DNA from: an uncultured Ruminiclostridium sp.
GTDB taxonomy: Bacteria > Bacillota > Clostridia > Oscillospirales > Ruminococcaceae
Direction of reading: 5' to 3'
DNA: 64,000 nucleotides
Assembly (NCBI GenBank): GCA_947594425.1
Contig: CANQED010000004.1
Coordinates: forward strand, 62,001-126,000
A program made the translations under genes and the position numbers. This document shows positions 53,445 through 62,031 of the stretch, one piece after another. Within the stretch, counting starts at the first letter, position 1. The number at the start of each line of letters is the position of its first letter. The notes beneath the pieces were generated by a model, which worked only from the letters and a program-made list of their open reading frames with translations, searched no databases and was not told where the DNA came from.

Positions 53445-54839
53445 TTATTCCACAATGTCGTCGTCGTTGAACGGGTCGCCGCACTCGGGACAGAACTTAG
53501 GCGGCTTTTCGGGATCCTCGGGCGTCCAGCCGCACTTGTCGCACTTGTACTTCTTAGGTGCGGCGGGCTTGGGCTTGCCGCAGTTAGCGCAGAATTTGCC
53601 CTTGTTTGCGGTGCCGCACTCGCAGGTCCACTCGACGGGAGTACGCTTAACGGGTTCGTCGCCCTCTTTGCTCTTTCCGCACTGTGAGCAGAATTTTCCT
53701 GTGTTGCTCGTGCCGCAGGAGCATACCCACGGCTCGGCCTTTTTAGCGCCGCAGCCGGAACAGAACGCGCCTGTATTTCCTCCGGTGCCGCAGGCGGTAC
53801 AGGTCCAGCCGTTATTACCGGGCTGCGAGGTGGTGTTAGACGCGGCGGGCATTCCGCCGAGAACGCCGCTGCCCGCGTTCATAGCCATATTCATACCCAT
53901 AAAGCCCATCATAGCGCCGTTTTCGTTTGCGCCTGCCGACTCGATTCCCCTTGCTACGGCTCCTGTCATAACTGCGCGCTGTACGTCTGAATCGAGCATA
54001 GTATCGGCTTTAAGACGGTCTTTAAGCAGCTCTTTGGACTCGTCGGAGATCGTGACGGGGCCTAAGCCTATGTTCGTAAGAATAAAGCCTCTTTCGCTCC
54101 ATTTATCCTGGGTGGCTTCCTTTGCCTTTTCCGTCAGAACGTTAAGCTGGCTGGTTATCCGATTGTAGCTTATATTTTCGGCTGAAAGGCCATTCAGCGC
54201 GACAAGCATAGCCTGCATAAACTCGTTTTTATACTGCTCGTTTGCAAAAATTCCCTTTACGGTCGTCTGACCCGAGCCAACTCCCTTGCTTATTACTTCG
54301 CTGTAGAATTTAACAGCGGCCTCAGCGTCGGGTATCTGTATCTCGAATGTTCCGTAAAAACGCAGTTCTACAGACGTATTGTATCTTGCGTCAAAGTAGG
54401 GAACAGTCGTGCCCGTTCCGAAAGGTATGCCCGGCAGTCTTTGCAGGTTGATATATATTACCCTCTGCTCGACCGACGGAGTTCCGCCAAAGGTAAAACG
54501 CGAGATAAGCTCCTTAGCGGAATCCTTTATCTGTCCCGCAAAGATAGACGGCGCGGACGAATTGTCCAAAATATAGCGCCCCGGCTCGGTGACAACGTTT
54601 GTTATCTTTCCGTTGTCGAGAGTCAGCATACAGGTGTTTTCCTCGACCATAATGGCCGAGCCGTTGCTGATATAATTATCCGAGCCCTTAGAATTGCTTG
54701 AACGGGCGGAGCCCTCGTTCATCTTCACGCCGTTTGCCACTACTATAGTGTTATCGATAGCAGGGCAGTGTATCGCCTCTTTCCATGTGTCGCCGAGCGT
54801 ACCGGAGAGAGAACCGATAGCAGCCTTAATAAGTCCCAT
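53445..54839 (-). CDS. SPFH-domain protein with four zinc ribbons (YdjI-like)
   Basis: 464 residues. An N-terminal SPFH-like domain (about 1-300, with RVIYINLQRLPGIPFGTGTTVPYFDARY, read in parts) is followed by a Gly/Met-rich linker and four CxxC-x(n)-CxxC zinc ribbons (CTACGTGGNTGAFCSGCG, CSCGTSNTGKFCSQCG, CECGTANKGKFCANCG, and CDKCGW with CPECG). Bacillus subtilis YdjI has this make-up and works with YdjG/YdjH to bring PspA to the membrane. The two genes upstream fit YdjG/YdjH-like partners, but no pspA is in the window. A membrane-stress role is inferred. Confidence 0.85.
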   Translation of the reverse strand: MGLIKAAIGSLSGTLGDTWKEAIHCPAIDNTIVVANGVKMNEGSARSSNSKGSDNYISNGSAIMVEENTCMLTLDNGKITNVVTEPGRYILDNSSAPSIFAGQIKDSAKELISRFTFGGTPSVEQRVIYINLQRLPGIPFGTGTTVPYFDARYNTSVELRFYGTFEIQIPDAEAAVKFYSEVISKGVGSGQTTVKGIFANEQYKNEFMQAMLVALNGLSAENISYNRITSQLNVLTEKAKEATQDKWSERGFILTNIGLGPVTISDESKELLKDRLKADTMLDSDVQRAVMTGAVARGIESAGANENGAMMGFMGMNMAMNAGSGVLGGMPAASNTTSQPGNNGWTCTACGTGGNTGAFCSGCGAKKAEPWVCSCGTSNTGKFCSQCGKSKEGDEPVKRTPVEWTCECGTANKGKFCANCGKPKPAAPKKYKCDKCGWTPEDPEKPPKFCPECGDPFNDDDIVE

Positions 54840-54864
54840 ATCATTTATTTCCTTTCATATATTA

Positions 54865-55599
54865 TTAACCTATTAGGTCAATGTCCGTTACTTGCCATAT
54901 GCGGTCGGCTATTGCGCCTATCGAGCTGCCGCAGTATTTGCACACGCCGCTTTTGATATCGACGGGAGCGCCGCAGTTAGGGCAGGTGCTTGAATAGATC
55001 GACGAGTCCGAGGTTTCGTATCCGTGCTGACGGTAAGATAGCGTGACCTTGTACGCCGTCTGCCTCTTTTCGTTTACCTTGACCGCTTTATCCTTTAACA
55101 GGCTGTAGATATAGCCGACAGATACCTCGAATACCGCGACCGCTTCTTCTATTTTATTACTGTATGAAGCAATGCCGCATTTATGTATATCGATATTGTC
55201 GTACTTTTCTTGTTCGTTCTTGCTGTCAAGGTCGCTGATTATGCCCTCGGCCTTTCTGATAAGCAATTCGGAGCAATTATCTTTATCAAGCTTAGATACG
55301 CTTTTGGCCTCTATTGCGCCGAGATAAGCCGTAAGCACGTTTTTTACCTGCGAGGACATAGAGGTATAGCCCGTATCGGGAAAATCTCGGTTTATCTTAG
55401 GCGAATATACCGCAGACAAATCGGTTATACCTTTAGGCAGGTCGGCCTCTTCTTTAAGGCCGGTGCTCACAGCTTTAGCTATTTCGGAGATAGACGAGCC
55501 GGTCAGCTTTTTTATCTTAGCCCTTATTACCAAAACTATAATAGCTACCACTATTATAAGGACTAAAAGGGTTATCAGCGCATATATAATGAGATCCAC
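54865..55599 (-). CDS. Membrane protein with C-terminal zinc ribbon (YdjG/YdjH-like)
   Basis: 244 residues, GTG start after AGAGGAG. One N-terminal transmembrane helix (about 3-25), a middle domain resembling Tim44-like domains, and a zinc ribbon CPNCGAPVDIKSGVCKYCGS near the end. It is 2 bases downstream of the next gene in the operon, with which it shares the same build. It probably anchors an SPFH scaffold to the membrane. Confidence 0.75.
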   Translation of the reverse strand: MDLIIYALITLLVLIIVVAIIVLVIRAKIKKLTGSSISEIAKAVSTGLKEEADLPKGITDLSAVYSPKINRDFPDTGYTSMSSQVKNVLTAYLGAIEAKSVSKLDKDNCSELLIRKAEGIISDLDSKNEQEKYDNIDIHKCGIASYSNKIEEAVAVFEVSVGYIYSLLKDKAVKVNEKRQTAYKVTLSYRQHGYETSDSSIYSSTCPNCGAPVDIKSGVCKYCGSSIGAIADRIWQVTDIDLIG

Positions 55600-55601
55600 G
55601 C

Positions 55602-56525
55602 TTATACTCCTCTTATACCCTCGTCAACGGTATCGTTTCTAATTCCTGTAAATTCGGTAAGCACCCAGCTGTACTCGCCCGTAGTCACTACAGAGCCGCA
55701 GTATTCGCATACGCCCGAGGAATTTATCTCAAGCGGAGCGCCGCAGTTAGGACAGTTGTGACCGTTTAGCTGTCCGCTGTCGTCCTTAGTGAGCGTCCCT
55801 ATGGTGCGGACAAACTTCATCTTATAGCGCTGCTGCCAACGGGTGGTTTTATCTCCGCGCAGGATATTGCCCGTCTTTTCGTCTGTCTGATAATCTATCA
55901 TACGCGAGGCAAGATAGCAGGTGACAAATTCAAACTGCGTATCCTTTGCGTACGAGGTTATGTATGCGGTATCAATCGCTATGCTCTCATAGTGATATAT
56001 TACGCCCTGATCTATCTTGCTCTGCACCTGATTTTGTGTAGTATTGTAGAGATTAATGTGCATAACGGGTCTTACGGGGGTAAGGTCGCGCTTGCACCAA
56101 GCGTTCTCTATATCGATATAGACCTCTTTAGCAAAGGTGACAAAATCACTCGCGGAGAAGTTGGGGTCGTTTTGTTTTATTATCTGCTCTATTTGAGCGG
56201 TGCGGTCGGGCAAAATAACGTTGTTGCCCTGAGAGGGTCTGACTGTTCCGCCGCTGTGAGAAGAAGAGCCGTTCTTATTCTTATTGATTATCAAGATTAC
56301 GACAATGATAACTACTGCCACTACAGCGCCGCCGCTGCCTAAATATAAGCCTCCTCCGCCGCCACCTGACGAGGAATAACCCGTATCATAATCATAATCG
56401 TATCCGCCGCCGCCCCAGTCGCCGCCGCCGAAATCGTAATCATTGTTATCAAAGGCAAAGGCTGTAACGCACATCGATATTATTAAGGCGGCTATGGCCG
56501 CAGCAGCCGCGAGCACTTTCTTCAT
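55602..56525 (-). CDS. Exported Tim44-like protein with zinc ribbon
   Basis: 307 residues from ATG at 56525 (MKKVLAAAAAIAALIISMCV), placed by GGAGGGG. A signal peptide is followed by a Gly/Tyr/Asp-rich segment (about 27-60), a transmembrane helix (about 65-85), a Tim44-like domain (DPNFSASDFVTFAKEVYIDIENAW, in parts) and a zinc ribbon CPNCGAPLEINSSGVCEYCGS. First gene of the operon with the SPFH protein. The Gly-rich stretch is low-complexity. Confidence 0.8.
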   Translation of the reverse strand: MKKVLAAAAAIAALIISMCVTAFAFDNNDYDFGGGDWGGGGYDYDYDTGYSSSGGGGGGLYLGSGGAVVAVVIIVVILIINKNKNGSSSHSGGTVRPSQGNNVILPDRTAQIEQIIKQNDPNFSASDFVTFAKEVYIDIENAWCKRDLTPVRPVMHINLYNTTQNQVQSKIDQGVIYHYESIAIDTAYITSYAKDTQFEFVTCYLASRMIDYQTDEKTGNILRGDKTTRWQQRYKMKFVRTIGTLTKDDSGQLNGHNCPNCGAPLEINSSGVCEYCGSVVTTGEYSWVLTEFTGIRNDTVDEGIRGV

Positions 56526-56574
56526 ATAAAAGCCCCTCCGAAATAATTTTTTCGGGAACAATACCCACAAATTT

Positions 56575-56603
56575 ATTATACAATAGTTCAGTAAAAATGT
56601 CAA
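56575..56603 (-). promoter_or_regulatory. Promoter of the SPFH/zinc-ribbon operon
   Basis: Minus strand TTGACA (56603-56598), 17-base spacer, TATAAT (56580-56575): consensus, so basal expression needs no special sigma factor. Confidence 0.9.
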
Positions 56604-56649
56604 TAATAAATAAAATCTTAAATCAATTTTACAAAAAATATTTTTTGGT

Positions 56650-56679
56650 ATAAAAAACGGGGAGGCGAACCTCCCCGTT
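56650..56679 (-). terminator. Terminator of solute-binding protein gene 1
   Basis: AACGGGGAGG (56656-56665), loop CGAA, CCTCCCCGTT (56670-56679), with TTTTTT on the minus strand. Confidence 0.93.
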
Positions 56680-56697
56680 AAATGTGTTAAATAATAA

Positions 56698-58137
56698 TCA
56701 GCTATTGTTGCCTTCTTTTATAAGGTCGTTGTAATAATCGACCTGAGCCTGAATTGAGGGGTTGTTTGCCTCTCTCATCATTGTCCAGCTCTCATCCTCG
56801 CCGTCATCTGCGGGGAATGATACGTCGTGCAGCATTTCCTGGATTATAGTCGTGGTAGCGTCGTCAAGACCATAAGGCTCGTCAACGATAGGATCAAAGT
56901 TTTCTACCTCTTGGAAGCTCATAAGGAACTCGTACTGCTCTTCGGTGTACTTTTTATTCTTCATTGTGCTTTCTTTGGTAGTGACCTTGAGGGACTCGTC
57001 GGTCTTAGACAGACGGCAGCAGTTTATAAATACGGCAGCCTGCTCTACGTGCTGAGAGCCTGAGGGAACAAGATAACCGAACGTGCTCATGCCCATATAA
57101 TACTTATCAGCCTCGGGATCTCTGGGGAAGGGAATAAAGAATATATCAAGCGAGGTATCCTTTACCATCTTCTTGGAGTAGTTGGTGATTATCCACTCCT
57201 GCATTGCCTGGAAAGCGCTGAGACCCGATGTGATAGGATCTTCCGATATGTCGATATAATCGCCCTCGGGATACTTGCACAGTCCGCCGCTCTTAAGATC
57301 CTGATAGAAGTTAGCCGCTCTCTCAATATCGGGGTTTACAAAGTTAGCCTGAAGAGTGCCGTCCTCGGCGATAGATACGAGCGGTGTACCGGTGGTGTCA
57401 AACAGCGCCGTGCCGAGCTGACCGTATACGCCTGTTCTGCCCTCACCGCTGTCAACGAACTTCTGCATACAATTCTTGAATGCATCCCAGTCCCATTTGC
57501 CCTGGTCATAAAGATCCTTAGGATCGTCTATAGCAAGCTCTTCAAACAGTCCACGATTGTATATCAGCCACTGAGTGGAGACATTGTACGACCACGGATA
57601 ATAATAATTGTGTCCTGCCCACTTGTACTTGTTGATATAATTCTCAAGTCCCGACCACTGAGGCGCGCTCATATCCATATAGTCCTCAAGAGGTGTGTAC
57701 ATATTCTTAGACATCATCAGCGGGAATGTGTTGGTCTGATAGTCGACTAAGTCGGGAGACTCGCCGCTGGACATCATTGTCGTAAGTCTTTCTGCGATAG
57801 CGTTAGACGCAACTATCGTAACCTCGATATTGCAGCCGTAATTCTCTTGGAAATACTTGTATGCGGGCTTTACGTCGCCTGCGGTGGTGATATCGTAATT
57901 TCCGAGATATAACAGGTCGGCGGGCTCTATCTTATCCGCGTCGGTAAGTCCTCCGCTTATGCTTATATCGCTGACGTCTACAGGATTATCTATATCGTCG
58001 TTTACAGTAGTGTCAGCTGCGGCAGATGAGGTGCTGCTGCTCGTGCTCCCCGACGGGTTGTTCGACGAACCGCACGCGCTGAGCGAGAGGAGAGAGCTTA
58101 CAGCCAGTAAAGCCGCGAGAATTTTCTTGGATCTCAT
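56698..58137 (-). CDS. ABC-type extracellular solute-binding lipoprotein, copy 1
   Basis: 479 residues. Lipobox LSAC with the lipidated Cys at residue 22, a Ser/Thr-rich linker, then a family-1 solute-binding fold (YKYFQENYGCNIEVTIVAS, LVDYQTNTFPLM, AALFINCCR-like AAVFINCCRLSK). Such proteins capture oligosaccharides. It is strongly similar to copy 2 at 58350. No permease or ATPase genes are adjacent, so it must use a shared transporter encoded elsewhere. Ribosome site AGGAGG. Confidence 0.92.
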   Translation of the reverse strand: MRSKKILAALLAVSSLLSLSACGSSNNPSGSTSSSTSSAAADTTVNDDIDNPVDVSDISISGGLTDADKIEPADLLYLGNYDITTAGDVKPAYKYFQENYGCNIEVTIVASNAIAERLTTMMSSGESPDLVDYQTNTFPLMMSKNMYTPLEDYMDMSAPQWSGLENYINKYKWAGHNYYYPWSYNVSTQWLIYNRGLFEELAIDDPKDLYDQGKWDWDAFKNCMQKFVDSGEGRTGVYGQLGTALFDTTGTPLVSIAEDGTLQANFVNPDIERAANFYQDLKSGGLCKYPEGDYIDISEDPITSGLSAFQAMQEWIITNYSKKMVKDTSLDIFFIPFPRDPEADKYYMGMSTFGYLVPSGSQHVEQAAVFINCCRLSKTDESLKVTTKESTMKNKKYTEEQYEFLMSFQEVENFDPIVDEPYGLDDATTTIIQEMLHDVSFPADDGEDESWTMMREANNPSIQAQVDYYNDLIKEGNNS

Positions 58138-58159
58138 TTATTTATCCTCCTATAATATT

Positions 58160-58219
58160 ATAAATGCAAAAAGCGCATTTATTTACTTTATTTTAACATA
58201 TACAAACTTTAAATTGCAA
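58160..58219 (-). promoter_or_regulatory. Promoter and start-site palindrome of solute-binding gene 1
   Basis: Minus strand TTGCAA (58219-58214), 18-base spacer, TAAAAT (58195-58190). At the expected start, ATAAATGC-n7-GCATTTAT (58160-58182) forms a perfect 8-bp inverted repeat. Further upstream TGTAAACGATTAAA (58280-58293) resembles a CcpA/LacI-type site. Promoter fairly secure; operators tentative. Confidence 0.6.
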
Positions 58220-58299
58220 TCCACATATTGCTTAAAATTTATTGTTGAAAACCGTCATAATGCACAAAAAAGCCCAAAATGTAAACGATTAAAGTATGT

Positions 58300-58340
58300 A
58301 AATAAATACACAGCGCCTTAAATTACTTAAAGCGCTGTGT
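58300..58340 (-). terminator. Terminator of solute-binding gene 2
   Basis: ACACAGCGCCTTAA (58308-58321) pairs with TTAAAGCGCTGTGT (58327-58340), 14 bp with one mismatch; AT-rich tail on the minus strand. Confidence 0.85.
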
Positions 58341-58349
58341 GTAAGTTAA

Positions 58350-59828
58350 TTATTCGGCTGCCGATGTCTCGGTCTCGCTCTCTGCGGGAGCTACGCCATT
58401 GCTGTTCTTTATAAGGTCATTATAATAGTCGACCTGAGACTGGATAGCAGAACCGTTTTCTTCTCTCATCTGAGTCCACGACTTAGCGTTAAGCTCCTCG
58501 TCGTCCATTTTGAAGATAACGTTGTCTATCATCTGTCTAATAAGATCAGCGGTAGTTTCGTCCATTCCGTAAGGCTCGTCTATGACGCCGTTAAAGTCCT
58601 CTACCTTCTCAAACGATACAGAGAACTCGTACTGCTCTTCGGTGTACTTCTTATCCTTCATTATGCTTTCTTTGGTAGTTTCCATAAGAGCTTCGTCTGT
58701 TTTAGAAAGACGGCAGCAATTTATAAATACCGCCGCTTGCTGAACGTGCTCGGAGCCTGCGGGAACCAAATAGCCAAAGGTGCTGAGTCCCGTATAATAC
58801 TCGTCAGCCTTAGGATCCTTGGGGAAGGGGACAAAGAATATATCGAGCGAGCTGTCCTTTACCATCTTCTTGGCGTAATTTGTTATTATCCAGCCGCCCA
58901 TAGACTGAAATGCCGCTAAGCCGTTGGTGATAGGCTCTTCGCTTACATTTATATAGCCCTCGGGGAATGTGGTAAGCCCATCGTGCTTAAGATCCTGCAT
59001 AAAGTTTGCGGCTCTTTCGATGTTCGGGTCAACAAGGTTGGACTGAAGCATACCGTCATCATTAATGCATATCAGCGGAACGCCTGTAGAATCGAACAAA
59101 GCCGTTGCGGTATATCCGTATAAGCCCTGTCTGTTCTCGCCCGAATCTACGAATTTTTGCAGGCAGCTCCTAAATGCGTCCCAGTCCCATTTGCCCTGGT
59201 CATAAAGATCCTTAGGATCTTCTATCGCAAGCTCCTCAAACAATCCGCGATTGTATATCAAAAAGTAGGGCGACGCGTTATAAGACCACGGATAATAATA
59301 CTTATGTCCGCTCCATGTGTATTTGTCTATATATTTTTCAAGACCGCTCCACTGAGGGGCGCTCATATCCATATAATCCTCTAACGGCGTCACCAGATTT
59401 TTGGACATCATAAGAGGGAAGACGTTGTCCGCGTAGTCTATAAGGTCGGGAGAGTCATCCGACGCTATAAGAGTAGTCAGCCTTTCTTGAATTGCGTTAG
59501 ACGCAACTATCGTAACGTTGATATTGCACCCGTAGTTTTCTTGAAAATACTTATATGCGGGCTTGACGTCGCCTGCGGTAGTAACGTCATAATTTCCTAA
59601 ATAAGCCAAATCAGCGGGCTCGACCTTATCTTCTCCCGTATTGATGTCAAGACTGATGTCACTGACGTCAACAGGATTGTTTATGTCGTCGTTTACGGTC
59701 GTATCAGCCGCCGATGAAGCACTATCAGACGTGCCGCCGTCCGAAGTTGCCGCATTGTTTGAACAAGCAGACAGTGAGATAAGAGTACATAATGCGAGCA
59801 CTGCCGCTATTGTCCGTTTAAATTTCAT
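58350..59828 (-). CDS. ABC-type extracellular solute-binding lipoprotein, copy 2
   Basis: 492 residues. Lipobox LSAC with Cys 22. Nearly the same order of motifs as copy 1 (YKYFQENYGCNINVTIVAS, AAVFINCCRLSKTDEAL), with an acidic extra C-terminal tail (APAESETETSAAE). The two differ mainly in the linker and in surface segments, suggesting different sugar ligands after duplication. Own promoter and terminator, no transport genes adjacent. Confidence 0.92.
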   Translation of the reverse strand: MKFKRTIAAVLALCTLISLSACSNNAATSDGGTSDSASSAADTTVNDDINNPVDVSDISLDINTGEDKVEPADLAYLGNYDVTTAGDVKPAYKYFQENYGCNINVTIVASNAIQERLTTLIASDDSPDLIDYADNVFPLMMSKNLVTPLEDYMDMSAPQWSGLEKYIDKYTWSGHKYYYPWSYNASPYFLIYNRGLFEELAIEDPKDLYDQGKWDWDAFRSCLQKFVDSGENRQGLYGYTATALFDSTGVPLICINDDGMLQSNLVDPNIERAANFMQDLKHDGLTTFPEGYINVSEEPITNGLAAFQSMGGWIITNYAKKMVKDSSLDIFFVPFPKDPKADEYYTGLSTFGYLVPAGSEHVQQAAVFINCCRLSKTDEALMETTKESIMKDKKYTEEQYEFSVSFEKVEDFNGVIDEPYGMDETTADLIRQMIDNVIFKMDDEELNAKSWTQMREENGSAIQSQVDYYNDLIKNSNGVAPAESETETSAAE

Positions 59829-59862
59829 TTTAACACACCTCCGTTTTTGTTATGTGTAAACC

Positions 59863-59916
59863 GTGTAATCGTTTTACCACACTTTTATTTTAACATACTA
59901 TTATACCTTTATTCAA
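59863..59916 (-). promoter_or_regulatory. Promoter and operator-like site of solute-binding gene 2
   Basis: Minus strand TTGAAT (59916-59911), 18-base spacer, TAAAAT (59892-59887), in a context very similar to gene 1. GTGTAATCGTTTTACCAC (59863-59880) covers the start site, with GTAA/TTAC arms around TCGTT. This is where a LacI-family repressor or CcpA would block transcription. Confidence 0.55.
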
Positions 59917-59994
59917 TTGACATAATTATCAAAAAACCTATTTTAAAATTATAATGTTTGCATAAATACGTATATTTTTCAGCTTAAATCCGGC

Positions 59995-61047
59995 TCAATT
60001 ATTATCCTCGTCATTCTTTTCTTTGATATCCAAAATTTCCGACACGGGATTTTTATTTATTGCGTCGCGCATTTGTCGGTCGGCAACGTGAGTGTATATC
60101 TGAGTGGTGTTTAAATTCTCGTGACCGAGAACCTCTTTAAGCACACGGACGTCAACGCCGTTTTGATACATAAGCGTAGCCGCGGTATGGCGCAGTTTGT
60201 GTACGGATATACCTTTGCCGGAAAGCCCGCAGCTTTTCAGCCGCTCGTCTATGATCTGCTCGACGCGCCTATTGGATATGCGCTTGCCGAAACGGCTGAC
60301 AAACAGTGCGTTTTCACCCTTAAAATCGGGTCGTAATTGCGTATAATTTTTCACTGCGGCAACGCACTGGTCGTTAAGATAGACGATACGCTCTTTATTA
60401 CCTTTGCCGAGAACTTTTAGGGAATAATAGACGGTTTCGCCGCCCTCATCGGAAAAATCGGTATTTTGTATAATATCTCGGCAATTTATCCCGACAAGCT
60501 CACTCAACCGCATACCGCAGTTTAAAAAAAGTACGGTCATACACAGATCTCTGTAATCCTGCCAATCGTTCATATCCTCAAAGCCTTTTCTTAAAAGCTG
60601 CTCGGTTTCGTTAAGCGTGAGATGCTTAGGCAAAGCGTTCTTCGGCGACGGAAGCTCAAGATTGAGCATAGGGCTCGCTTTAAACCAGCCTTTTTTATTT
60701 GTAAGGTATTTATAAAACTGCCTGAGCGCAACAGCCTTACGCGCGCGGGCCTTTGCTTGATTTGAGCGCTCGCTGACGGTAAAATTAAGAAAGCCGAGCG
60801 CGTCATTCAATCCGGCGTTTTTTATAAGCGCTTCATCTATATTTGAAATATCGATCTCTGAAAAGTCGGTATCGGCGGCAACGCGGCCGTTTTCGACCAT
60901 AAGGTATCTGAAAAATAATTTAAGATCGGTGTAATAATTTTTTACGGTGAGCGGCGAACGGTTCTTAATATTTATAAGATAGCCGAGATATTCCTTAAGA
61001 CACTCGGGAGCGTCGGCGGTATATTTCAGCGGATTGTTTGTTGCCAT
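59995..61047 (-). CDS. xerC: Tyrosine recombinase, XerC/XerD type
   Basis: 350 residues. The N-terminal SAM-like DNA-binding domain (about 10-125) is followed by the catalytic domain with Arg in LNCGMRLSELVGI, HKLRHTAATLMYQNG (His-x-x-Arg), LGHENLNTTQIYTH (His and the nucleophile Tyr). Length is slightly above the usual 300. It resolves chromosome dimers or moves an element. No att-like repeats or cargo are seen beside it, so a housekeeping role is favoured. Ribosome site GGGAGGA. Confidence 0.9.
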   Translation of the reverse strand: MATNNPLKYTADAPECLKEYLGYLINIKNRSPLTVKNYYTDLKLFFRYLMVENGRVAADTDFSEIDISNIDEALIKNAGLNDALGFLNFTVSERSNQAKARARKAVALRQFYKYLTNKKGWFKASPMLNLELPSPKNALPKHLTLNETEQLLRKGFEDMNDWQDYRDLCMTVLFLNCGMRLSELVGINCRDIIQNTDFSDEGGETVYYSLKVLGKGNKERIVYLNDQCVAAVKNYTQLRPDFKGENALFVSRFGKRISNRRVEQIIDERLKSCGLSGKGISVHKLRHTAATLMYQNGVDVRVLKEVLGHENLNTTQIYTHVADRQMRDAINKNPVSEILDIKEKNDEDNN

Positions 61048-61134
61048 ATGTCCTCCCTTGAAAAATCCTCTCCCCTAAATTTCGGAAAATAATAATTTTA
61101 CGCAATTACGTATAAATGTTTTTCCCTGCCGTAA

Positions 61135-61968
61135 TTAACTATACCCTCTCCACATTTCGGGTAAGGTATTGCTTTGCGCCATAGAAAACGCTCCGCCCAT
61201 ACCGACTATGACATGGTCGGCTAGATACACGCCAGACTTGTCCAGCACATTAAACAGATTGCGCGTCAGGTACTTGTCCTCGTTGGACGGAAGCTCTGAG
61301 CCTCGCGGATGATTGTGCGTGATAATAACTATAGTGCAGCGTTTTTCGGCGACCTTTCTGAGCAGCGTAAACGTGTCGACAAATACCGAGTTTGTACCGC
61401 CAATGCCGAGCAGCTCCTGACTTAAATATTTAAAGTCGTTATTTAGAAATAATATCCGTATTTCCTCTCGGTCTACCGTCTTAAATAACCCTTGACAGAA
61501 TTTCTTTATTTTTTCAGGGTCACGAAGCGTTTGACCGACTTTTATATTTTCTTTATTGACCCTATCGACTACAGCTCTTACACTGCGGATAAGCTGCACC
61601 GATGCGTTACCGATACCGTCAACGGATAAAAGCTCCTTTTCGCTCGCTTTCATGACCTGCGAGAGCGAGCCAAACTTCTTTATTAGCGCGTGAGCAAGCG
61701 GATTAGTATTTTTCTGCTTATTTACGCTGTACAGCAGCATTTCGAGTATCTCGTGCGACGATAACAGGTCTAAGTTATCGGCGTTCAGCTTAGCCAGCAT
61801 TCGCTGTCTGTGCCCCGAGTGGATATTCTCTTTCTTTGTATTCTTTACATTCTTTGTATCGGACTTTTTAACCGCCGAAGTCTTTTCTTTTGTGTCAGAA
61901 TTTTTGTCCGCTGAAGCCTTTTCTTTGGTGTCAGAATTTTTGTCCGCCGAAATTTTTTCTTCTGCCAT
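61135..61968 (-). CDS. radC: RadC-family JAB/MPN protein with N-terminal 12-residue repeats
   Basis: 277 residues. Residues 8-43 are three Lys/Asp-rich 12-mers (ADKNSDTKEKAS, ADKNSDTKEKTS, AVKKSDTK...). Then come the helical part with SVDGIGNASVQLIRS (helix-hairpin-helix) and the JAMM metal site THNHPRGSELPSNEDKYLT. RadC proteins are linked to DNA repair or competence, but their activity is unproven. The repeats are probably a disordered tail that varies by slippage. Ribosome site GAGGGGG. Confidence 0.88.
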   Translation of the reverse strand: MAEEKISADKNSDTKEKASADKNSDTKEKTSAVKKSDTKNVKNTKKENIHSGHRQRMLAKLNADNLDLLSSHEILEMLLYSVNKQKNTNPLAHALIKKFGSLSQVMKASEKELLSVDGIGNASVQLIRSVRAVVDRVNKENIKVGQTLRDPEKIKKFCQGLFKTVDREEIRILFLNNDFKYLSQELLGIGGTNSVFVDTFTLLRKVAEKRCTIVIITHNHPRGSELPSNEDKYLTRNLFNVLDKSGVYLADHVIVGMGGAFSMAQSNTLPEMWRGYS

Positions 61969-61986
61969 AATAATTGCCCCCTCGAT

Positions 61987-62024
61987 AGTAAAAAAGGCAC
62001 ATCAAATAATATCCGAGTGCCTTT
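61987..62024 (-). terminator. Terminator of the exported cyclophilin gene
   Basis: AAAGGCAC (61993-62000) pairs with GTGCCTTT (62017-62024); TTTTTT follows on the minus strand. Confidence 0.85.
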
Positions 62025-62031
62025 ATTTTAA

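Noticed and set aside
59995-61047. Tyrosine recombinase considered as the integrase of a mobile element.
   Set aside because: No flanking attachment repeats, tRNA gene, or phage or conjugative cargo is seen; the neighbours are housekeeping genes.
61840-61968. 36-base direct repeats at the start of radC considered as CRISPR-like.
   Set aside because: They are contiguous, in frame, without spacers, and encode 12-residue protein repeats.
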